From NCBI GenBank assembly GCA_963744105.1, contig CAVUSJ010000004.1, positions 773,817 through 837,816 of the forward strand: a stretch of DNA of 64,000 nt, read 5' to 3'. Both the position numbers and the translations under genes were made by a program. Position 1 is the first letter of the stretch. Each line of letters begins with the position of its first letter. Shown here piece by piece: positions 24,988 through 32,254 of the stretch. Below the pieces are notes generated by a model that was not told the origin of the DNA, made no database searches, and saw only the letters and a list, made by a program, of their open reading frames with translations. This stretch comes from DASUPK01 sp963744105 (GTDB taxonomy: Bacteria; Actinomycetota; Thermoleophilia; Solirubrobacterales; 70-9).

Positions 24988-25908
24988 CTACGGAATCCGC
25001 CGCACGTTGTTGAGCAGCGTCTCCTTGATCTGGCCGATGATCTCGAGTGCCTCGCTCTTCTCGCGCTGCCAGACGTTGCGGCCGAAGATCACGCCTGAGC
25101 CGCCCGCCTCCATGATCGTGCGGGTGTGGGAGAGCACCGTCTCGTCGTCGGTCTTCGATCCGCCGGAGAGCACGACCAGGGAGCGTCCCGCGGACTCGAC
25201 GATCTGGCGCACCGCCTCCTCGGGCGAGACCTCCATCTCGTCGTAGGGGGCGGGCTGGGCCTTGTCCTTCTCGGGATCGAACTTCGGGAAGTTGAGCTTG
25301 ACCACGTCGGCGCCCATCTCCATCGCCATCCGGGCGGCGTAGTCGATCGCGTAGAACGAGTTGGCTCCGCCCTTGGAGTCGATCGCGGAGCCCCTCGGGT
25401 ACGACCAGACGATCAGGGGCATGCCGTAGCGCTCGCAGTCCTCGCGCACGCCCTTGAGTTGAAGCAGGTCCTCGTCCTGGCGGGGCGAGCCGACGTACAT
25501 CGTGTAGCCGACCGCGTCGGCGCCCAGGCGAACGGCGTCCTCCACCGACGAGTTGAGGGTCGAGAGCGCGTTGTCCGACGAGGGGACGTCGGTCTTGCCG
25601 TTCACCTTGAGGATCAGCGGGACCTGGCCCGCGTAGTCCGGGTAGTAGCGGCTCGCCAGGCCGATCTGGCAGGCGATCGCCGAGTAGCCCGCCTCGGCCG
25701 CGAGGCTGAACTGGTACTCCGGGTCCTTGGAGGCGGGGTTCGGGAAGAAGTCGCGGGGGCCGTGCTCGATCCCCTGGTCGATCGGGAGCAGCATCAGGGT
25801 CCCGTTGCCGGGGCCGTAGTCGAAGAGCAGCCGGCGCAGCCGCGCGCGCTTGCCGGGCGAGAGCGTTGCGAGCAGCGACTTCTGCTCGGTGATCGACTTC
25901 ACTTCCAT
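24988..25908 (-). CDS. Class I fructose-bisphosphate aldolase, DhnA/FbaB type
   Basis: This 306-aa enzyme cleaves fructose 1,6-bisphosphate to two triose phosphates through a lysine Schiff base. Diagnostic stretches are LLPIDQGIEHGPRDFFPNP, ACQIGLASRYYPDYA, VGYTMYVGSPRQDEDL, ADVVKLNFP with the probable catalytic Lys, VVLSGGSKTDDETVL and GGSGVIFGRNVWQRE. This is the archaeal/DhnA class and not the class II zinc enzyme. ATG 25908 is preceded by AGGAGG and GGAG. The upstream neighbour on the same strand is the broken nitronate monooxygenase. Confidence 0.92.
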   Translation of the reverse strand: MEVKSITEQKSLLATLSPGKRARLRRLLFDYGPGNGTLMLLPIDQGIEHGPRDFFPNPASKDPEYQFSLAAEAGYSAIACQIGLASRYYPDYAGQVPLILKVNGKTDVPSSDNALSTLNSSVEDAVRLGADAVGYTMYVGSPRQDEDLLQLKGVREDCERYGMPLIVWSYPRGSAIDSKGGANSFYAIDYAARMAMEMGADVVKLNFPKFDPEKDKAQPAPYDEMEVSPEEAVRQIVESAGRSLVVLSGGSKTDDETVLSHTRTIMEAGGSGVIFGRNVWQREKSEALEIIGQIKETLLNNVRRIP

Positions 25909-25987
25909 CTTCTCCACTACCTCCTGAGTTGGGCCTTGACGGCCAGTATCGCCGATCTCCTCCGGAGGCCGCAGTCGCGGACGGGGC

Positions 25988-27015
25988 TCAGAGGGTCCGG
26001 TTGGCGGCCGCCTCGAGCGACTTGCGGGCGTCATCGATGATCGAGCGGAGGATCTCAGCGGCCGGCCCGCTCTGCCCGAGCTCGTGCGCCTGCCCCGCCC
26101 AGAGGTTGAACCCGTCCGGATCTCCGCGCTTCCGCGCGGCTGCCCGCAGCGGAGCCGTCGCGTAGTGGATCTGCGGATAGGCGGAGGGAGCGTTTGCGGA
26201 GTGCTCGGTTATGAAGCGGTTGACGATGGCGCCCGGCGGCCGCTGAAGGCGCGCGTCAGTGCGGTGGGCGTCCGCGACGCGAGGGCGTCGCGATAGCCGG
26301 CCTCGTCCGCCCTCAGGAAGGCAGTGCCCAGCTGCGCCGCGGCGGCCCCGGCCGCCAGTGCCGCGGCGACGGCCGGTCCATCGGTCAACCCACCCGCCGC
26401 GATCAGCGGCAACCTGGCGTGACGGGCGACCAGACGCAGGAGGACCAGAGTGCTCAGGGGCTCGTCGTCGAGATCGGCGAACGAGGCACGATGGCCGTCG
26501 GCCTCCGAGCCCTGCAGCACGATCGCGTCCGCGCCCGCCTCGGCAGCCAGCGCCGCCTCTCGCGGGGTGGTGGCCGTGACCCAGACCTCGACCCCCGCTT
26601 CGCGAAGCTGCGCGATCCGGTCCGGCTCCGGGCAGCCGAAGGTGAATGAGGCGACGGCGGGACGGAGCGTCTCGACGAGCGCCAGCTTCTGCGCGTAGCC
26701 GTCGTCGTCATACCGGGCGTCGCCGAGCCCCGCGCCGTACCGGCCGGCCTCCGGGGCGACGCTCTGCAGGTAGTCCTCCAGGCCGGGGGTCTCCACCTGC
26801 GGATCGCCCGGGACGAAGAGGTTGACGCCGAAGGGAGTCTCGGTCCGCTCGCGCACCGAGACCATTCGCTCCTCGAGAACCTCCGGGGTGAGGTAGCCGG
26901 ACGCCAGGAAGCCGAGGCCGCCGGCCTCGCTGACGGCGGCCGCCAGCTCGGCGGTCGACGCGCCGCCGGCGAGGGGCGCCAGGACGATCGGGTGCTGGAT
27001 CTCCTCGAGCACCAT
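25988..27015 (-). pseudogene. Nitronate monooxygenase, frameshifted once
   Basis: An FMN-dependent nitronate monooxygenase (2-nitropropane dioxygenase family) would oxidise alkyl nitronates. The N-terminal 260 residues are intact (QHPIVLAPLAGGASTAELAA, GVNLFVPGDPQ, FGCPEPDRI, IVLQGSEADGHR, LIAAGGLTDGPAVAAALAAG). Near 26228-26240 the frame shifts by one base. The other frame continues the family C-terminus (AIVNRFITEHSANAPSAYPQ ... FNLWAGQAHELGQSGPA) to a stop at 25988. The unbroken quality of the second part points to a recent mutation or a sequencing indel. YbdK is divergently encoded 57 bp away. Confidence 0.8.
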
Positions 27016-27071
27016 CCGGGGGGATTCTGGCCTACGCCCGGCCGGGCCAAACTTCATCCCCCGGGGCTGTC

Positions 27072-28202
27072 ATGGTCCCGGCCGTGCTGGAGCACAACTT
27101 CAGCGGGACGCCGTTCACCCTCGGGATCGAGGAAGAGCTGATGATCTGCGACGCCGAAAGCCTCGAGCTGTCGCAGTCGATCGAGGTGATCCTCGGCGAC
27201 CTGCCCGACGGCATCGCCGGGGAGGTGAAGCCCGAGCTGATGCAGTCCGTCCTCGAAGTGGCGACGCTCCCCTGCGGAGACGTCGCCGAGGCGGGCGAGC
27301 AACTGCGGGAGCTCCGCCGAATCGTTCGCCGGGTGGCGGAGAACAACGGGCTCGCGATCGGGGCGGCCGGAACCCATCCCGCCGCTCTGTACGAGGACCA
27401 GCTGATCGTCGATCGCCCGCGCTACAAGGAGCTGGCGGCCGAGCTGAGCTGGATCGCCGAGCAGGAGCTCATCTTCGGCACCCACGTCCACGTCGGCATC
27501 GACGACGCCGAGAAGGCGATCTACGTCGCCGACGGCATGCGCGGCTATCTGCCGCTCCTGCTCGGGATGTCGTCGAACTCGCCGCTTTGGCGGGGGAAGA
27601 CGACGGGCATGATGTCGTCCCGCACGCCGGTCTTTCGCGCCTTTCCGAGGGTCGGCATCCCGCCCTACTACGGGACCTGGGACATCTACTCGCACCGGGT
27701 CGAGCAGATGATGCGCGGCGGGGCGATCCCGGACTACACGTACCTGTGGTGGGACGTCCGCCCGCATCCGAACCTCGGGACCGTCGAGCTGCGGGTCTTC
27801 GACCAGCAGACCCACATCGAGCACACCATCGGCTTCGCCGCACTCGCGCAGGCTCTGGCGCACCGCCTCGCCGACGACTACGACGAGGGGGTGCCGAGCA
27901 TCGAGCACCCCCACGAGCTGATTGACGACAACAAGGTCAGGGCGGCGGTGGTCGGGATCGAGGGGAAGCTGATCGACTTCGATCACGGCCTCGAGGTCCC
28001 CGGCAAGACCATGGCTCGCGGCGTGATCGACGACCTCAGGGAGCACGCGAGCGAACTCGGCTGCGAGGCGGAGCTCGCCATCCTCGGTGACCTGACGGAG
28101 AACGGAACCGGGGCCCGTCGCCAGCTCAACTGGCTGTCGGACCACGGCGAGGTGGGGGCCCTGATGCGCCAGATCGTCGCCGCCAGCGATCCGGACGCAT
28201 GA
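27072..28202 (+). CDS. YbdK-type carboxylate-amine ligase (GCS2 family)
   Basis: This 376-aa enzyme belongs to the glutamate-cysteine ligase 2 family and forms an amide bond between a carboxylate, usually glutamate, and an amine using ATP. Markers are the N-terminal FTLGIEEELMICD, ELMQSVLEVATLPC, GTHVHVGIDDAEKAIYVADG, LLLGMSSNSPLWRGKTTGM, and WWDVRPHPNLGTVELRVFDQ. Actinobacterial members can make gamma-glutamylcysteine or have only weak activity of that kind, so the in vivo substrate is open. The ATG has no ribosome-binding site. A weak hairpin with seven T follows the gene. Confidence 0.88.
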   Translation: MVPAVLEHNFSGTPFTLGIEEELMICDAESLELSQSIEVILGDLPDGIAGEVKPELMQSVLEVATLPCGDVAEAGEQLRELRRIVRRVAENNGLAIGAAGTHPAALYEDQLIVDRPRYKELAAELSWIAEQELIFGTHVHVGIDDAEKAIYVADGMRGYLPLLLGMSSNSPLWRGKTTGMMSSRTPVFRAFPRVGIPPYYGTWDIYSHRVEQMMRGGAIPDYTYLWWDVRPHPNLGTVELRVFDQQTHIEHTIGFAALAQALAHRLADDYDEGVPSIEHPHELIDDNKVRAAVVGIEGKLIDFDHGLEVPGKTMARGVIDDLREHASELGCEAELAILGDLTENGTGARRQLNWLSDHGEVGALMRQIVAASDPDA

Positions 28203-28238
28203 AGAATCGGCCGTAAGCGAACCGCCACCGGGATCGTT

Positions 28239-28271
28239 GGTACGATTTCAGTAGCGAACTACCGTTTTTTT
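28239..28271 (+). terminator. Possible terminator after the YbdK gene
   Basis: Short alternative stems (GTAG-CGAA-CTAC at 28251-28262, or GGTA/TACC at 28239-28263) are followed by a run of seven T at 28265-28271. The stem is weak, so this is tentative. Confidence 0.3.
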
Positions 28272-28281
28272 GCGGCGTGAA

Positions 28282-28296
28282 ATACGGATTCCGTAT
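28282..28296. promoter_or_regulatory. Perfect 15-bp palindrome, probable HxlR operator
   Basis: ATACGGA-T-TCCGTAT is a perfect inverted repeat ending 2 bp before ATG 28299. Its position over the start of a winged-helix regulator gene suggests autoregulation. Confidence 0.55.
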
Positions 28297-28298
28297 CA

Positions 28299-28592
28299 AT
28301 GGCCACGGCCAAGCCGATCGAACGCACACTTGAGCTGCTCGGCAGGCGATGGGCCCTGCGCCTGGTCTGGGAGCTGCGGCGCAGCACCCTGACGTTCTCC
28401 GAGCTTCGCACGCGGACCGGGATCAGCCCATCGGTCCTCTCGGCGCGACTCGGGGAGCTGGTCGAAGCCGGAGTGCTGGAGAGGGACAGCGGCCGACGGT
28501 ACCGCCTCAGCGGCAGGGGGCGCGAGCTCGCCCGTCTGCTCTACGAGCTCAACCGATGGGCCGAGCAACCTGACAAAACGGGTCGCGCCTAA
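28299..28592 (+). CDS. HxlR-family winged-helix transcriptional regulator
   Basis: This 97-aa protein is a single winged-helix domain of the HxlR/MarR-like type: ERTLELLGRRWALRLVWEL at the N-terminus, TLTFSELRTRTGISPSVLSA as the recognition helix region, LVEAGVLERDSGRRYRLSGR as the wing, and a C-terminal dimerisation helix. It has no cysteine, so a thiol-redox sensing mode like that of HypR is unlikely. The perfect palindrome just before its start is the likely binding site. Target genes beyond itself are not evident; ybdK lies upstream and the rhomboid-like gene downstream. Confidence 0.82.
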   Translation: MATAKPIERTLELLGRRWALRLVWELRRSTLTFSELRTRTGISPSVLSARLGELVEAGVLERDSGRRYRLSGRGRELARLLYELNRWAEQPDKTGRA

Positions 28593-28609
28593 TCGGCGCG
28601 CCCTCGCAC

Positions 28610-28615
28610 TATCCT
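28610..28615 (+). promoter_or_regulatory. Leaderless -10 element for the rhomboid-like gene
   Basis: TATCCT ends 6 nt before GTG 28622 with no ribosome-binding site between. Confidence 0.45.
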
Positions 28616-28621
28616 CGCGGA

Positions 28622-29404
28622 GTGAGCTCGCCTGAGTTAAGCGTCATCTGCCGGAGCTGCGGTGAGGAGGTCAGCCCCTACGTCACGGAGTGCCCGTACT
28701 GCGGCACCCGGCTGCGCAAGCGGGCCCCGAAGCTCGAGCTGCGCGGCGACGAAATCACCCCCCACCAGTCCCGCCGGGCGCGTCGGCGCCTCGCGCGGGC
28801 GCAGCGCATGGACCGCGTGGCGGATCGCCCCTACGCGGTGCTTGCGGCGATCCTGGTCCCGGCCGCGATCGTGCTGCTGCGGGTGGCGAGCCCCTCCCTC
28901 GATACCTTCGGCCTCGGGGGGATCCTCGGGCCGGTCGGTGCGGACTGGTGGCGCTACCTCGCGGCGCCGTTCATCTATCCCGACATCGGCTACCTCTTCG
29001 TCGCCTCGGTCGGCATCGCCTTGTTCGGGATTCCCGTGGAGCAGCGGCTCGGCACGATCCCAACGGCGATCCTGATCGTGGCGTGCGGCGCGCTCGGCAT
29101 GCTGGCGGCCGACGGCATGGAGACGGCCTTCGCGCCGAGCAACGACGTGCTCTACGCCGCCGGCGGTAACGGGATCGCCCTCGGGCTCCTCGCCTGCTGG
29201 GCCGTGATCCGCGGCGCCGAGGTTCGCTTTCAGCCCGGTGAGCACGTCGAGGTGATCGGCGCGGCGGTGGCCGCAGCGGTCCTGATCCTGCTGCCCCTCG
29301 TCGACGACTTCGCCAACGTCTTCGCTGGGCTCGGTGGCGCCGTGGTCGGGGCCGCCTGCGGGCTCGTCGCGGCGTACGCCCGCCGGGAGCGTCATCCCGG
29401 CTAG
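28622..29404 (+). CDS. Zinc-ribbon pseudo-rhomboid membrane protein
   Basis: This 260-aa protein starts with a cytosolic zinc ribbon (C10-x2-C13-x10-C24-x2-C27), followed by a basic linker and six hydrophobic segments in the rhomboid pattern. Rhomboid landmarks are the loop WWRYLAAPFIYP, FGIPVEQRLGTI for the second helix, and GGNGIALGLLACW and AGLGGAVVGAACG for the two catalytic helices. The GxSG serine is replaced by Asn (N183), and the His that should precede LGG is Ala-Gly, so the protease dyad is absent. It probably binds or regulates membrane proteins rather than cleaving them. It overlaps the promoter hexamer of the methyltransferase that follows. Confidence 0.75.
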   Translation: MSSPELSVICRSCGEEVSPYVTECPYCGTRLRKRAPKLELRGDEITPHQSRRARRRLARAQRMDRVADRPYAVLAAILVPAAIVLLRVASPSLDTFGLGGILGPVGADWWRYLAAPFIYPDIGYLFVASVGIALFGIPVEQRLGTIPTAILIVACGALGMLAADGMETAFAPSNDVLYAAGGNGIALGLLACWAVIRGAEVRFQPGEHVEVIGAAVAAAVLILLPLVDDFANVFAGLGGAVVGAACGLVAAYARRERHPG

Positions 29405-29407
29405 CCT
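29402..29407 (+). promoter_or_regulatory. Leaderless -10 element for the O-methyltransferase
   Basis: TAGCCT, overlapping the preceding stop codon, ends 8 nt before TTG 29416. Confidence 0.4.
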
Positions 29408-29415
29408 GCACCGCC

Positions 29416-30072
29416 TTGGCCGCCGACAAGTTCATCTCGATCACCCCGGAGCTCCACCGCTACGCCGTGGCGCACAGCTCCTTCCGCGACGGCGTCGTCC
29501 CGGAGGTCGAGCAGGCGGGGGAGGACATGGGGGACCTTGCGGCGATGCAGATCGCGGGCGATCAGGCCGCGTTCATGACGATCGTCGTCGCGGCGATCGG
29601 GGCGCGCGACGCGCTTGAGATCGGCACCTTCCTCGGCTACGGCGCCATCGCGATCGCTCGCGGGCTGCCGGAGGGAGGCCGGCTTGTCTGCTGCGAGCTC
29701 GACGAGGGTTATGCCGGCCGCGCGCGCGAGCACCTCGAGAAGGCGGGGCTCGCCGACAGGGTGGACTTCCGGATCGGGCCGGCACTGGAGAGCCTCCGGG
29801 CCATGGACGCCTCCGAGCAGTTCGACTTCGCGTTCGTCGACGCGGACAAGACCGAGTACATCGACTACTTCGAGGAGACCCTCACCCGCATGCGGCCGAA
29901 CGGCCTGATCATGCTCGACAACACCCTGCGCAACGGCTCCGTCCTCGACCCCGGCGACTCGGAAGCCGCGCGGGTCACGGCCGAGCTCAACGACCGGCTG
30001 GCGAAGGACGATCGCGTCGACGCCGCCCTGGTCGGCTTCGCCGACGGCGTGACCCTGGTGCGCAAGCACTAG
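29416..30072 (+). CDS. SAM-dependent O-methyltransferase, caffeoyl-CoA type
   Basis: This 218-aa class I methyltransferase belongs to methyltransf_3. The SAM-binding motif ALEIGTFLGYGAIAIARGLP (about residues 57-76), the acidic loop CELDEGYAGRA (about 93-103), and the metal-linked FAFVDADKTEYIDYF (about 137-151) and LIMLDNTLRNG strands match catechol or caffeoyl-CoA O-methyltransferases, which use a divalent metal. The start is TTG; no ATG or GTG fits the N-terminus better. The true acceptor is unknown. The acetyltransferase follows 8 nt later, so the two may be cotranscribed. Confidence 0.85.
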   Translation: MAADKFISITPELHRYAVAHSSFRDGVVPEVEQAGEDMGDLAAMQIAGDQAAFMTIVVAAIGARDALEIGTFLGYGAIAIARGLPEGGRLVCCELDEGYAGRAREHLEKAGLADRVDFRIGPALESLRAMDASEQFDFAFVDADKTEYIDYFEETLTRMRPNGLIMLDNTLRNGSVLDPGDSEAARVTAELNDRLAKDDRVDAALVGFADGVTLVRKH

Positions 30073-30080
30073 GCGGCGAG

Positions 30081-30845
30081 GTGGCGGCTCCGTCGGACGA
30101 CGCCGGCTGGCTCGGGCTCATCCGCTCCTCGATGCCGCCCTTCTGGTCCCTCCTCGCCGAGAGCACGGGGGGAAGCGTCTGGCGCCGCGATGGCATCACC
30201 GCCGCGGTCGTACCGGACTCGCCGAAGCGCTCATTCTTCAATTCGGTCATCTACACGGATCCGGAGCCAGTGGCGGAGACGATCGGCGAGCTCGCGGACC
30301 TCTATTCGGAGGCGGGGGTGGAGGCCTGGACGGTGTGGGTCCCGGAGGCCGACACGGAGGTCGCGGAGGCGCTCGGGGCCGCCGGGCACAGGCTCGACGC
30401 GACGCCCCGGGCCATGGCGATGCCCATCGGTGGGCTGGCGGCGCCGAAGTCTGACCCGGAGCTCGAGATCCGCGAGGAGCCCGACTACGAGCTGGTTTCG
30501 AGCATCAACGAGGTCGCTTACGGGTTCGCCCCGGGCGAGTTCCCCGTGATGAGGGGAGACCTCTCCGGCCTCCGGACCTACCTGGGCTGGATCGACGGAG
30601 AGACGGTGGCGTGCGCGGGAGCGTTCGCCAATGGCGGGGACTGCGAAATCGTCTTCGTCGCCGTTCTGCCCGAGGGCCGCGGGCGAGGCATCTCGGGTCG
30701 CCTGATGGCTCGGGCGCTTGCCGACGCGGCGGAGCAGGGCCTCGAGACGACCACGCTGCAGGCGACCAAGCTCGGCTACCCGATCTACGTCAAGCTCGGC
30801 TACGCCGACTATGGCGAGCTGCAGATGTGGGAGCGGCGGAAGTAG
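30081..30845 (+). CDS. GNAT-family N-acetyltransferase
   Basis: This 254-aa protein has a less conserved N-terminal half and a C-terminal GNAT domain. The acetyl-CoA binding site is VFVAVLPEGRGRGISGRLMA (about residues 191-210), with the R/Q-x2-G-x-G/A pattern, followed by the helix ALADAAEQG and the final strand IYVKLGYADYGELQMWERR. The N-terminal half could be a degenerate second GNAT fold. GTG 30081 follows the methyltransferase by 8 nt. The substrate cannot be deduced. Confidence 0.82.
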   Translation: MAAPSDDAGWLGLIRSSMPPFWSLLAESTGGSVWRRDGITAAVVPDSPKRSFFNSVIYTDPEPVAETIGELADLYSEAGVEAWTVWVPEADTEVAEALGAAGHRLDATPRAMAMPIGGLAAPKSDPELEIREEPDYELVSSINEVAYGFAPGEFPVMRGDLSGLRTYLGWIDGETVACAGAFANGGDCEIVFVAVLPEGRGRGISGRLMARALADAAEQGLETTTLQATKLGYPIYVKLGYADYGELQMWERRK

Positions 30846-30848
30846 GGT
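30843..30848 (+). promoter_or_regulatory. Leaderless -10 element (TAGGGT)
   Basis: TAGGGT, whose TAG is the acetyltransferase stop codon, ends 6 nt before GTG 30855. This suggests that the downstream genes also have an internal promoter. Confidence 0.4.
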
Positions 30849-30854
30849 GCGCCC

Positions 30855-31181
30855 GTGGCGCGAGGGCCGTACAGCGACGAGCAGATCGACTCCGCGATCG
30901 ACGCCATCTCCGACCCGGAGGTCTTCAAGGAGACCGAGCGCCAGGTGGCTCGGGCGGCGCCGCGCCTCCAGAAGATCCTCGCCGAGGCGCTCGGAGCCGG
31001 CGGCTGGTTCGGCGAGTCCCACGACGCCGAGACGCTCAAGGCCGCAACCGTGCCGGACGAGCAGGAGCGGCTGACCGCGGTGCGCACTCTGCTCGCCGAG
31101 GAGGCCCGAATGGGAATGATGGTGGGCGTCGCAGTAGGGTGGGCGCTCGCGGAGAGGCTCGCCAAGCAAGAGGAGGAGTAG
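30855..31181 (+). CDS. Small helical protein of unknown function
   Basis: This 108-aa product opens MARGPYSDEQIDSAIDAISD and is helical and acidic for most of its length. It ends with a Gly/Met-rich amphipathic stretch (RMGMMVGVAVGWALAERLAK) that could associate with a membrane, then a Glu tail. I recognise no named family. It lies 9 nt after the acetyltransferase stop and 5 nt before the dienelactone hydrolase, whose AGGAGG site overlaps its last codons, so the last two are probably one operon. Confidence 0.6.
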   Translation: MARGPYSDEQIDSAIDAISDPEVFKETERQVARAAPRLQKILAEALGAGGWFGESHDAETLKAATVPDEQERLTAVRTLLAEEARMGMMVGVAVGWALAERLAKQEEE

Positions 31182-31186
31182 ATCCA

Positions 31187-31873
31187 ATGCCAGACGTCGA
31201 ATTCGAGGCCAACGGGGGTACCGCAAAGGGCTACCTGGCGGAGCCCGAGAGCGAGGGTCCCGGGCTGGTGGTGCTGGGGGAGTGGTGGGGCCTGGATGAC
31301 AACGTCCGCGGCATCGCCGACAGCTTTGCCAAGGAAGGCTTCGTGGCGCTTGCGCCGGACCTCTATGGCGGAAATACGACGGAGGAGCCCGACGAGGCTC
31401 AGAAGCAGTTGATGGCGATGAACATGGAGGAGGCCGAGAAGGACATGCGGGGCGCGGTCAAGTACGTCCTGGACCAACCTAAGTGCAACGGCGAGGTCGG
31501 CTCCGTCGGGTTCTGCGCAGGTGGCGGGCTCTCAGTCTGGGCGGCCGCGTCGAACCCGCAGATCGGCGCGGCGGTCACGTACTACTACGTCATGCCCCAC
31601 GGCAAGCCGGACTTCTCGAACATCAAGGCGCCGGTCCTGGGCCACTTCGGAACCAGTGACGACTTCATCTCGGTGGACGACGCCAAGGCGCTCGAACAGG
31701 AACTGCAGGCCGCCGGAGTCGACGCGGCCTTCGAGTACTACGAGGGCGGCGGCCACGCGTTCGCCAACGATCACAACCGGCTGGGTACCTACGACCAGGC
31801 CCACGCGGCAAAGGCCTGGGAGCGCACGACCTCGTTCCTGAAGAAGCACCTCAGCAAGAACGGCTCGAGCTAG
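31187..31873 (+). CDS. Dienelactone hydrolase family protein
   Basis: This 228-aa alpha/beta hydrolase has the dienelactone hydrolase triad: the nucleophile Cys in GFCAGGGLSVW (about residues 106-116), the Asp in FGTSDDFISVDDAK and the His in GGGHAFAND. The N-terminal GYLAEPESEGPGLVVLGEWW carries the conserved Glu near the oxyanion site. Such enzymes open dienelactones in aromatic catabolism, but many homologs act on other esters. ATG 31187 is preceded by AGGAGG. Its stop overlaps, in CTAG, the stop of the frame-corrected gene on the other strand. Confidence 0.85.
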   Translation: MPDVEFEANGGTAKGYLAEPESEGPGLVVLGEWWGLDDNVRGIADSFAKEGFVALAPDLYGGNTTEEPDEAQKQLMAMNMEEAEKDMRGAVKYVLDQPKCNGEVGSVGFCAGGGLSVWAAASNPQIGAAVTYYYVMPHGKPDFSNIKAPVLGHFGTSDDFISVDDAKALEQELQAAGVDAAFEYYEGGGHAFANDHNRLGTYDQAHAAKAWERTTSFLKKHLSKNGSS

Positions 31874-32116
31874 TCAGTCTGCGGACCGCGCCGAAACCAC
31901 ACCGAGCGGTCCTTCCAGTCGTGCGCCATCAGCACGCCGCCCGCCAGGGTCCAGGCGATGGCGCGCCTCGGAACGGCGCGCCGCAAGCTGCGCCAGCCCC
32001 GCGCTGGCGACCGCGATCCCGGTGAGCCCGTGATGAAGGCGCTGGCCGCCGATCCAGAGCCGTCGCAGCTCCGGGTCGATGCCCACGATCCGGTTTCCGA
32101 GTTTCCAGGGCTTCAT
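31870..32116 (-). pseudogene. Small membrane-type protein, frameshifted once
   Basis: The first part reads MKPWKLGNRIVGIDPELRRL then WIGGQRLHHGLTGIAVASAG. After about 31965 the sensible frame shifts by one base to AIAWTLAGGVLMAHDWKDRS and ends VWFRRGPQTD. Restoring the frame gives about 81 aa with two short hydrophobic stretches and a stop that overlaps the hydrolase stop as CTAG, as at other convergent pairs here, which supports the repair. No family is recognised. The break may be a sequencing indel. Confidence 0.5.
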
Positions 32117-32240
32117 CGGTCTGAGTTCCTCATCGGATCGCACCGTCGTGCTGATCAGCACAAGATTCGGTAATCGGATGGTGATCTCCTGCGCAGACGA
32201 ATGCGCCGGTCGAAACTGGCCAGCCAGCCAGTCCTTGCGC

Positions 32241-32246
32241 TAGGGT
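32241..32246 (+). promoter_or_regulatory. Leaderless -10 element (TAGGGT) for the R2lox-like gene
   Basis: TAGGGT ends 8 nt before GTG 32255 and supports this start over the in-frame ATG at 32201. Confidence 0.45.
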
Positions 32247-32254
32247 GCAGGCCA

